A stretch of 18,013 nt of DNA from Oscillospiraceae bacterium (GTDB lineage: Bacteria; Bacillota; Clostridia; Oscillospirales; Acutalibacteraceae). Every line of letters starts with the position of its first letter. Position 1 is the first letter of the stretch. The position numbers and the translations under genes were made by a program. Shown here piece after piece: positions 1 through 5,750 of this stretch. The stretch lies in assembly GCA_022508705.1 (NCBI GenBank), contig JAFLUO010000026.1:1-18013 (forward strand). Reading direction: 5' to 3'. The notes beneath the pieces were generated by a model, which did no database searches, was not told the origin of the DNA, and saw only the letters and a program-made list of their open reading frames with translations.

Positions 1-432
1 ATTCCGTTTATTTTGATTTCTTCCATACCCTTAGGCGTTATAAACACAATTTCAATTGCGATGATTTACGACTGCCTTGATTATATGGAACTCAAAACCG
101 GACACAGAGACAACGCTCTCGGTTCTGCCTGCCAGGGCTTTATCAACAAGCTCGGCTCAGCACTGTCTACCTGCGGAATAGTTGTTATGTATATGGCAAT
201 AGGCTTTGAACCGTCGCAAATGCTCAATTCCACAACGGTTATGGCGGCAACAGAGCTTACAAGAGGACAGAATTTTGCAATGTTCTCTCTCGTATCAGTC
301 GTTCCGGGCTTAAGCCTTCTGCTTTGCTCACTTCCCATGTTCTTTTATAAGATTTCAGGCAAATACAAATCTGAAATGCAGTCTGAACTTGCAGAGAAAC
401 GTAAAGCCACCGGATTTAAGGTTGAAGAATAA
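1..432 (+). CDS. GPH-family sugar:cation symporter, C-terminal part (5' truncated by window edge)
   Basis: The reading frame is open from base 1, so this is the last 143 residues of a longer protein (family members are about 450-500 aa). The stretch DCLDYMELKTGHRDNALGS, followed by FINKLGSALS, matches the conserved cytoplasmic-loop region of MelB/GPH (glycoside-pentoside-hexuronide) symporters, where an acidic-rich DxxxxxTG motif precedes a helix with NKLGxAL. Two further hydrophobic segments and a charged cytoplasmic tail (KYKSEMQSELAEKRK) complete the usual end of the family. It would sit in the cytoplasmic membrane and import a glycoside with Na+ or H+. The substrate cannot be read from this fragment. 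The two arabinofuranosidases downstream make arabino-oligosaccharides a reasonable guess, which is inference only. A hairpin terminator follows the stop codon. Confidence 0.85.
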   Translation: MPFILISSIPLGVINTISIAMIYDCLDYMELKTGHRDNALGSACQGFINKLGSALSTCGIVVMYMAIGFEPSQMLNSTTVMAATELTRGQNFAMFSLVSVVPGLSLLLCSLPMFFYKISGKYKSEMQSELAEKRKATGFKVEE

Positions 433-457
433 CAAATTACTGCAAAAATACAGACGA

Positions 458-491
458 ACAGCCCCGCTCTTTCGAGCAGGGCTGTCTTTTT
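458..491 (+). terminator. Intrinsic terminator after the symporter gene, possibly bidirectional
   Basis: A 12-bp stem (ACAGCCCCGCTC paired with GAGCAGGGCTGT, one mismatch) has a 4-nt TTTC loop and runs into C then five T. It lies between two convergent genes. On the minus strand the hairpin is the same but the following tract is less U-rich, so termination should be better for the plus-strand gene. Confidence 0.85.
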
Positions 492-502
492 ACTAAGCGG
501 TT

Positions 503-1357
503 TTATCCGTTATTGTCGGTCAATGAATCAAGGCTTACAAAGCTGCCGCCGTTTCCCGTAACTTTGGGAAGCTCACCGTTCCATTTTTCAACCTTGTTGT
601 ATTCAATAACCTCTTTTGTCAATGAATCGTTGATGATTTCGTTTGCCTTTGCTTCTGCTTCGGCAGTAATTCTTATGGTTTCAGCCTGTGCTTCTGCATT
701 GATAATAGCAGTTTGCTTGTCCGTTTCGGATTTAAGCAATTTCTGCTGTGCAACCTGCTTTTCCTCAATAGCCGTAATGAACGCTTCGGAGAAATCAAAG
801 TTTATTATGTTAACGTCCGTAACGTAAAGACCTATGCTGTTAAGCTTTTCGTTAAGTCCTTCAATTAAGCCGTCGGAAATCAGCGCTCTGTTTGTAACGC
901 TTTCTTCAGCGGTGTATTTTGCCGTAATGGCTTTAAGTACTTCGTTTACAGCGGGAGTTACAAGTACAGTTTCATAATCTGCACCGATGTTTTTGTATAT
1001 GCTGTAAGATTTGCTTGTGTCAACACGGTAGTTGATTGCAAGTATTGTTGAAACGGTCTGAAGGTCTTTTGAAAATGCCTCTGTTTCAACCTCTAACTTT
1101 GTAATTCTGTTGTCGATTTTTACAACCTGTTGAACAAACGGTGCTTTAACGTGGAGTCCCTCCTGCAAAACGCCCTCGTTTACTTTACCGAGTGTTACGA
1201 TAACGCCTGTGTGGCCTGCTTCGACAATTGTAATGCAGTTTGCCGCAATAATTACAACCGCAAGCAGGACTACGGCGGCAATTATTGCTTTTTTGCCAAA
1301 TGAGCCTGAGAATTTTTCTTTTAAATTTTCATCAACTAAAATTGCTTTTTGTTTCAT
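503..1357 (-). CDS. SPFH/Band 7 domain protein, prohibitin-like, membrane-anchored
   Basis: This 284-residue protein has a short basic N-terminus, one transmembrane segment (about residues 24-44), an SPFH/prohibitin domain (about 45-200, starting VEAGHTGVIVTLGKV and including GLHVKAPFVQ), an Ala/Glu-rich coiled coil (about 198-245, with repeated AEA units) and a tail with WNGELPKVTG, which resembles the prohibitin C-terminus. Family members form large oligomeric rings or cages on membranes, scaffold microdomains and often modulate FtsH-type proteases. The specific partner here is unknown, and no nfeD or ftsH gene is next to it. The ATG is supported by AAAAGGAGA about 8 nt upstream. It is monocistronic: its own strong divergent promoter lies upstream and a convergent gene with a terminator lies downstream. 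Confidence 0.88.
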   Translation of the reverse strand: MKQKAILVDENLKEKFSGSFGKKAIIAAVVLLAVVIIAANCITIVEAGHTGVIVTLGKVNEGVLQEGLHVKAPFVQQVVKIDNRITKLEVETEAFSKDLQTVSTILAINYRVDTSKSYSIYKNIGADYETVLVTPAVNEVLKAITAKYTAEESVTNRALISDGLIEGLNEKLNSIGLYVTDVNIINFDFSEAFITAIEEKQVAQQKLLKSETDKQTAIINAEAQAETIRITAEAEAKANEIINDSLTKEVIEYNKVEKWNGELPKVTGNGGSFVSLDSLTDNNG

Positions 1358-1409
1358 TTTTAAATCTCCTTTTAAAATATATTTTTAATAGTTTTAGAAC
1401 TCTTGGTGT

Positions 1410-1436
1410 TTACATTTTATTTTGTTCCTCCTTTTT
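1410..1436 (-). promoter_or_regulatory. Upstream Shine-Dalgarno-like element with start-stop codon pair in the SPFH leader
   Basis: AAAAAGGAGG (1427-1436, minus strand) begins only about 5 nt into the predicted transcript and about 70 nt before the SPFH start codon. Eleven nt later comes ATG followed at once by TAA (1410-1415). It resembles the 5'-end 'STAB-SD' elements that stabilise some Bacillus mRNAs by 30S binding. A minimal start-stop reading frame is the other possibility. Function is inferred from position only. Confidence 0.4.
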
Positions 1437-1447
1437 GAGTTCACCTG

Positions 1448-1476
1448 ATTATATCACATTGTCACATGACTGTCAA
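1448..1476 (-). promoter_or_regulatory. Consensus sigma-A promoter of the SPFH gene
   Basis: Read on the minus strand, the -35 is TTGACA (1471-1476) and the -10 is TATAAT (1448-1453), with exactly 17 bp between them. The -10 is preceded by TGA, an extended -10. The bases immediately upstream of the -35 (1477-1515) are runs of T and A (T8, A5, T4, A5, T6) that could act as an UP element. The predicted transcript start is near 1441-1442. Confidence 0.85.
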
Positions 1477-1544
1477 GATTTTTTTTAAAAATTTTAGAAA
1501 AACTATATTTTTTAACGTAAAGTAAGTTTACCCATTGTATTTGC

Positions 1545-1573
1545 TTGACTTTATTGAGAAATTATTATAAACT
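1545..1573 (+). promoter_or_regulatory. Likely promoter of glyQS
   Basis: TTGACT (1545-1550) is followed by an A/T-rich -10 region. TATAAA (1566-1571) gives a 15-bp spacer and TAAACT (1568-1573) a 17-bp spacer. The leader would be only 30-40 nt, which leaves no room for a T-box. A 7-bp inverted repeat (AACTATT 1570-1576, AATAGTT 1589-1595) overlaps the -10/start region and ends directly before the AAGGA ribosome binding site (1596-1600). Confidence 0.5.
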
Positions 1574-1610
1574 ATTTTCTTAGTAAATAATAGTTAAGGA
1601 CTGATGAACA

Positions 1611-3011
1611 ATGCTTAAAAATACAGAAAAAACGATGGAAAAAATCGTTGCTCTCTGCAAAAACCGCGGTTTTATATTTGCAGGCAGCGATATTTACGGC
1701 GGTCTTGCGAATACATGGGACTACGGCCCATTAGGTGCAAGACTTAAAAACAACGTTAAGGATACTTGGAGAAAAAGGTTTATTCAGGAGCGCAAAAACA
1801 GCTATGAGGTTGATGCTGACATTCTTATGCACCCGAAGGTTTGGGAAGCCAGCGGTCACGTTTCCTCGTTCTCAGACCCGCTTCTTGACTGCAAGGAGTG
1901 CAAAATGCGCCACAGAGCTGATAACCTTATTGACGATTTTGACCCTGAAGCCCATGCAGACGGTATGACCAAGGAAGAAATGTTTGAATATATTAAGGAG
2001 CACAGCATTCCGTGCCCACATTGCGGCAAGCACAATTTTACGGATATTCGTGAATTTAACCTTATGTTCCAGACATTCCGCGGCGTTACAAATAACAGTA
2101 AGAGCGTAATTTATCTTCGTCCCGAAAATGCGCAGGGAGAATACGTAAACTATCTCAATGTTCAGCGCACTATGAGAGCTAAGCTCCCGTTCAGCATCGG
2201 CCAGATAGGTAAAGCATTCCGAAATGAGATTACTCCCGGTAACTTTACATTCAGAACAATTGAATTTGAGCAGATGGAGTTTCAGACATTCTGTAAAGAG
2301 GGGTCTGATACGGAGCTGTATGATTATTTTAAGGAATACGGCAAGAAGTACTTTGAAGATTTGGGACTTCCCGCAGAAAATCTCAGATTCCATGACCACG
2401 AAAAGCTGGCGCACTACGCAAAAGCCGCCTGTGATATAGAATTTTTATTCCCGTTTGGCTGGGGCGAAATTAACGGCACTCACAACAGAACAAATTTTGA
2501 CTTGACAAGGCATCAGGAATACAGCGGGGCAAAAATGGAATATCTTGACCCTGAAACAAATGAAAGATATATTCCGTTTATTATTGAATCCACATACGGT
2601 CTTGATAGAACTGTGTTGGCTCTTTTGGCTCAGGCTTATGATGAAGAGGTGCTCGATGAAGAGAAAAACGACACACGTGTAGTTCTTCATCTGAATCCTG
2701 CAATCGCACCTTATAAAGCGGCAGTTCTTCCGCTTTCAAAGAAACTTTCCGGTAAGGCAGAAGAAATCTGTGCTGAGCTTTCAAAGTATTTTATGACAGA
2801 CTTTGACGAAACAGGCTCAATCGGTAAGCGTTACCGCCGTCAGGACGAAATCGGCACACCGTTCTGCATAACTGTTGATTTCCAGACTGTCGGTGATGAA
2901 AATACACCTGCCGACAACTGCGTAACCGTTCGTGACAGAGATACAATGGAGCAGGTAAGAATGCCTATTTCAGAGCTTGTAAATTACATTTCTGAAAAAA
3001 TTGATTTTTAA
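1611..3011 (+). CDS. glyQS: Glycine--tRNA ligase, single-chain (alpha2) type
   Basis: This is a class II aminoacyl-tRNA synthetase that charges tRNA-Gly in the cytoplasm. Its 466 residues match the dimeric single-polypeptide type rather than the alpha/beta type. Visible features are the N-terminal GSDIYGGLANTWDYGPLG; a zinc site made of Cys94/Cys97 (CKEC) and Cys135/Cys138 (CPHC) in the insertion domain; motif 2 around FRNEITPGNF (about 203-212); the glycine-pocket segment GWGEINGTHNRTNFDL; motif 3 as IIESTYGLDRTVLALL; and an anticodon-binding domain from about residue 360 (PYKAAVLPL, then KRYRRQDEIGTPFCITVD). Motif 3 has EST in place of the more common EPS, which I regard as a clade variant. 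The start has AAGGA 10 nt upstream. An ATG at 1604 is out of frame. Confidence 0.97.
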   Translation: MLKNTEKTMEKIVALCKNRGFIFAGSDIYGGLANTWDYGPLGARLKNNVKDTWRKRFIQERKNSYEVDADILMHPKVWEASGHVSSFSDPLLDCKECKMRHRADNLIDDFDPEAHADGMTKEEMFEYIKEHSIPCPHCGKHNFTDIREFNLMFQTFRGVTNNSKSVIYLRPENAQGEYVNYLNVQRTMRAKLPFSIGQIGKAFRNEITPGNFTFRTIEFEQMEFQTFCKEGSDTELYDYFKEYGKKYFEDLGLPAENLRFHDHEKLAHYAKAACDIEFLFPFGWGEINGTHNRTNFDLTRHQEYSGAKMEYLDPETNERYIPFIIESTYGLDRTVLALLAQAYDEEVLDEEKNDTRVVLHLNPAIAPYKAAVLPLSKKLSGKAEEICAELSKYFMTDFDETGSIGKRYRRQDEIGTPFCITVDFQTVGDENTPADNCVTVRDRDTMEQVRMPISELVNYISEKIDF

Positions 3012-3029
3012 TTGATTTAAAAATATAAA
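3001..3029 (+). promoter_or_regulatory. Candidate promoter of the arabinofuranosidase gene, overlapping the glyQS end
   Basis: TTGATT (3001-3006) and TATAAA (3024-3029) are separated by exactly 17 bp. The predicted start, around 3035-3038, falls inside the 5' arm of the glyQS terminator, so a transcript begun here would lack that arm and not be terminated. A-rich DNA makes chance matches likely. Confidence 0.45.
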
Positions 3030-3056
3030 AAGGTCTGTTTTTTACAGACCTTTTTT
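3026..3056 (+). terminator. Intrinsic terminator of glyQS
   Basis: AGGTCTGT (3031-3038), a T5 loop and ACAGACCT (3044-3051) form a perfect 8-bp stem, flanked by an A run upstream and a run of six T (3051-3056) that can extend the pairing. It ends only 13 nt before the next start codon. Confidence 0.9.
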
Positions 3057-3069
3057 AGCAGGTGGAATT

Positions 3070-4767
3070 ATGAAAACAACACTTCACGACAAACTGTTTC
3101 TCTCTTCTTTTGAAACAGGAAGAAAAATGATAATGGATTTATCGCCGGACAGACTGTTGGCTCCGTGCTTTGATGCAATGGGCAAAGAGCCGAAGGCAGA
3201 ACGCTACGGCGGCTGGGAGGCAAAGGGAATATCGGGTCACACTTTAGGGCATTATATGTCTGCTCTGTCATTCCTTTACGCCGCAAACGGTAATAGCTTA
3301 GCAAAAGAGAGAGCGGAATATTGCGTAAACACGCTGAAAAATCTGCAAAACGAAAACGGATATATTGCAGGTTTTCCCGAAAACGAAAGTTTTGACAAGG
3401 TTTTTTCAAATCCTGACGGATTTACTGCAGGCGGATTTGAGCTTGCAGGCTGGTGGGTGCCTTATTATTCTCTTCATAAAATTTTCAGAGGACTTATTGA
3501 TATTTACGAAAATATCGGAACTGCTGATGCATTAACTGTTGCCGAAAAATTGGGCGAATGGACTTATAAAACCACGTCAACGTTAAATCCTGAGCAAAGA
3601 TTAAGACTGCTCAAATGTGAATACGGCGGAATGAACGACGTTCTTTCAAGACTTTATAAGCACACGGAAAATGAACATTTTAAGGAAGCGGCGGAATTTT
3701 TCTGCGAAGAAAATTTGCTTATTCCGCTGTCAAAGGGTGAGGATATACTCTCAAATCTCCATGCTAACACGCAGATTCCTAAAATCATCGGCTCATTAGA
3801 GGTTTATGAAAACGGGGGAGAGGAATATCTTTATTCTGCCGCAAAATTCTTTTGGGATACGGTTGTAAATCGCCGTTCCTATGCAATAGGCGGTCACGGT
3901 GCAGGGGAGCATTTTTGTAAAGATGATGAAAAACCTCTTAAAACAAACACTTGTGAAACCTGCAACACAAATAATATGATTACACTTTCTGAAATGCTTT
4001 GGAAAAGGGAAAAGAACAGCAAATATTTTGATTACATTGAAAACGCTCTTTATAATCATATTTTACCGTCGCAGGACGAAACGGGGATGAAAACCTATTT
4101 TGTAGGGCTTGCACCCGGCAATTTCAAGGTCTATTCAACACCTGAAGATTCTTTTTGGTGCTGCTTCGGCTCAGGTCTTGAAAATCCGTTCACATACAAT
4201 AAGTTAATTTTTAACTACGGCAAAGGTTTATATGTGAATTTGTATATTGATTCGGCGTTTGAATGTGAAGATGTATCTGTAAGGCTTAATTCTTTAGGTG
4301 ACGATATAAAAACCCTTGAATTTACAAGCGATTACAACGGTACGGTTTATTTAAGAAAACCTGTTTGGTGCAAGAATTTTAAGGTAGAATATAAAGACGG
4401 TGAAATCTCTGATTGTGAAAACGGATATGTTAAAATAACTTGTTTTTTCAAAAAAGGAGACACAGTTAAAATTTATCTGCCAAGAGAAATAGAAAAGCAC
4501 ATAAAGAATGACGACAACAGTTTTGTGTATTTTACATACGGCGAAATTGTGCTTGCAGAATTTTTGGGAAACAGCAACTGTCCCGAAAGCGACCACGCCG
4601 CAGGTGAAAATGATTTTACTGAGCAAGAGCTGATATATTGCGCTCCGCTTAAAAATACCGACATAAAGAAAATCGGAGAGATGAAATTTTCTGTTGACGG
4701 GCATACGCTTTGTCCGTTCTTTGAAATTCTTCACGGCAGGTACAGAATTTATTTTGAAACAAAATAA
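3070..4767 (+). CDS. Beta-L-arabinofuranosidase, GH146/GH127 (DUF1680) family
   Basis: This 565-residue protein has no signal peptide, so it is probably a cytoplasmic glycoside hydrolase releasing L-arabinose from beta-L-arabinofuranosides. The N-terminal half is an alpha-helical barrel with GGWEAKGISGHTLGHYMSAL. Cysteine-glycosidase residues are in place: Glu296 and Cys298 (CETCNTNNM) and Cys364/Cys365 (FWCCFGSGLENP) would bind zinc and supply the nucleophile, and Glu280 (GAGEHF) lies 16 residues before Glu296. That matches the spacing of acid/base Glu322 and Glu338 in Bifidobacterium HypBA1. CCFGSGLEN and ETCNT are closer to GH146 patterns than to the CACCPPN form of HypBA1. A beta-sandwich follows (about 400-565). 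The start has AGGTGG 4 nt upstream. It is alone in its unit, just after the glyQS terminator. Confidence 0.85.
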   Translation: MKTTLHDKLFLSSFETGRKMIMDLSPDRLLAPCFDAMGKEPKAERYGGWEAKGISGHTLGHYMSALSFLYAANGNSLAKERAEYCVNTLKNLQNENGYIAGFPENESFDKVFSNPDGFTAGGFELAGWWVPYYSLHKIFRGLIDIYENIGTADALTVAEKLGEWTYKTTSTLNPEQRLRLLKCEYGGMNDVLSRLYKHTENEHFKEAAEFFCEENLLIPLSKGEDILSNLHANTQIPKIIGSLEVYENGGEEYLYSAAKFFWDTVVNRRSYAIGGHGAGEHFCKDDEKPLKTNTCETCNTNNMITLSEMLWKREKNSKYFDYIENALYNHILPSQDETGMKTYFVGLAPGNFKVYSTPEDSFWCCFGSGLENPFTYNKLIFNYGKGLYVNLYIDSAFECEDVSVRLNSLGDDIKTLEFTSDYNGTVYLRKPVWCKNFKVEYKDGEISDCENGYVKITCFFKKGDTVKIYLPREIEKHIKNDDNSFVYFTYGEIVLAEFLGNSNCPESDHAAGENDFTEQELIYCAPLKNTDIKKIGEMKFSVDGHTLCPFFEILHGRYRIYFETK

Positions 4768-4790
4768 ACTAATCAAATAATATCAAAATT

Positions 4791-4823
4791 AAAAGGAGCA
4801 GGTGAATTACCTACTCCTTTTTT
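4791..4823. terminator. Bidirectional terminator between convergent genes
   Basis: AAAAGGAG-C-AGGT (4791-4803) pairs with ACCT-A-CTCCTTTT (4809-4821) around a GAATT loop, with one internal C/A mismatch and a T run to 4823. The A run on the other side makes it usable for the convergent minus-strand gene ending at 4843. Confidence 0.85.
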
Positions 4824-4842
4824 AATATTGAATTAAAAACAA

Positions 4843-5625
4843 TTATTCAGCCGTTTTAGGCTTGCGAAGCTCACGAAGCTCGTTTTCAACAAATCCTTCA
4901 AGGTCAGGCTGGTTTTCTTTTTGCTCACTAAATGATTTGCCGACGATAACGTTAAGCAGGAAGTTAACGGCAAAAAGAACACATCCGACAATGAATCCAA
5001 AGCTGACGGTACCTTCCGTGATAATTCCGCCACCCAAGCTTGCGCATTCATTAGTGAATTTAATGAAGAAGACTGCTGCGGCGCCAAACGAAACCGTGCT
5101 GAGTACATTAAGAATTATGTTTAAAACATATCGAAGATTTATGCCTGCAATGAGCAAAACAAGGAAATTGAGAACACCGCAAACAACAGAGAAAAGCATA
5201 AGCACACAAGCTGTAATTAAAAGTGTTGCAGCAGTTCCCAAAACCTCACCGCCTGCAAGGGTTAAAACCGAACCTATATCGGTTTTTAAAAGATAATTTA
5301 AAATAAAGGTTAAGAAAGATACCGTTTGCTTTCCTTCATTGAACGGAAGAGAAAGCTTAAAGGTATAAAGGGGAAGAACAAGGGCTATAAGCGGAGCAAA
5401 GGTCATTACAAGACGGACAATGCGAAGCTTTGAGCCGAAAAGGGCAGATTTAAAGTTCTTTGTTCTGTAATGAAGCTTTGCAAAAGAGGTTTCCGCAATG
5501 TCGGCATCCTTTTCCAAGCGCTCTTCCCATTTGTGATTAGGAAGATTGATGCCGCATTTCGGGCACTCAGCCTTAATGTTCCAAATTTTTAATGTGTGTC
5601 CGCATTCAGGACATTTAACTGCCAT
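4843..5625 (-). CDS. Zinc-ribbon integral membrane protein of unknown function
   Basis: I do not recognise a named family. The 260 residues start with a compact zinc ribbon (Cys5-x2-Cys8 as CPEC, Cys21-x2-Cys24 as CPKC), then a charged linker (KWEERLEKDADIAETSFAKLH). About five hydrophobic segments follow (roughly residues 67-88, 130-150, 152-172, 175-195 and 205-228), and then an acidic, basic-ended tail (EQKENQPDLEGFVENELRELRK). The N-terminal ribbon would lie in the cytoplasm. I chose the ATG at 5625, preceded by AGGTGA. An in-frame GTG at 5634 has no ribosome binding site and is directly preceded by a TAG stop. It is transcribed alone or by read-through from abfA, and shares a terminator with the convergent arabinofuranosidase gene. 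Confidence 0.75.
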   Translation of the reverse strand: MAVKCPECGHTLKIWNIKAECPKCGINLPNHKWEERLEKDADIAETSFAKLHYRTKNFKSALFGSKLRIVRLVMTFAPLIALVLPLYTFKLSLPFNEGKQTVSFLTFILNYLLKTDIGSVLTLAGGEVLGTAATLLITACVLMLFSVVCGVLNFLVLLIAGINLRYVLNIILNVLSTVSFGAAAVFFIKFTNECASLGGGIITEGTVSFGFIVGCVLFAVNFLLNVIVGKSFSEQKENQPDLEGFVENELRELRKPKTAE

Positions 5626-5683
5626 AACTTTCACCTATTTGTACAGCGTTTGCACGAAAATAAATCAAAAAATCTTCGTGCAC
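5615..5683 (-). CDS. Possible 22-codon upstream reading frame overlapping the zinc-ribbon gene start
   Basis: A GTG at 5683 follows AGGAAAGGA (5692-5700) by 8 nt and opens 22 codons (MHEDFLIYFRANAVQIGESY then G-S) before a TAA at 5615-5617. It overlaps the ATG of the zinc-ribbon gene (5625) in another frame, an arrangement that suits translational coupling. An 8-bp inverted repeat, TGCACGAA/TTCGTGCA (5675-5682 and 5651-5658), begins within its start codon. Nothing supports a functional peptide, and it may be chance. Confidence 0.3.
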   Translation of the reverse strand: MHEDFLIYFRANAVQIGESYGS

Positions 5684-5721
5684 GGTACCGTTCCTTTCCT
5701 CAAGTTTTTCAACCATTATGT

Positions 5722-5750
5722 ATTGTACTACAATTATTTTATTTTTGCAA
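5722..5750 (-). promoter_or_regulatory. Candidate promoter of the zinc-ribbon membrane protein gene
   Basis: On the minus strand, TTGCAA (5745-5750) and TACAAT (5722-5727) are 17 bp apart. The -10 is half of an odd palindrome, ATTGTA-C-TACAAT (5722-5734), that reaches the stop codon of the upstream abfA. A leader of about 90 nt would result, with a palindrome ACGGTACCGT (5682-5691) and the inverted repeat at 5651-5682. Confidence 0.45.

Noticed and set aside
1285..1488. Small plus-strand open frame over the SPFH gene start and promoter
   Set aside because: It runs antisense through the consensus promoter and coding start, and has no ribosome binding site.
1477..1610. T-box leader for glyQS
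   Set aside because: The likely transcript start leaves only about 30-40 nt of leader. No specifier loop, T-box motif or antiterminator is seen.
1872..2414. A 180-codon open frame antisense to glyQS
   Set aside because: It lies wholly within a well-conserved synthetase, has no family features and is explained as a codon-bias shadow.
2990..3069. CcpA (cre) or AraR operator before the arabinofuranosidase gene
   Set aside because: No sequence resembling TGnAAnCGnTnnCA or ATTTGTACGTACAAAT is present there.
4351..4776. A 141-codon open frame antisense to the GH146-like gene
   Set aside because: Cys/Phe-rich composition typical of antisense shadows and no ribosome binding site that I could support.
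5651..5682. Hairpin TGCACGAA/TTCGTGCA considered as terminator of abfA
   Set aside because: No U run follows on the minus strand and the loop is 16 nt, so it is not an intrinsic terminator. It is reported as a leader structure instead.
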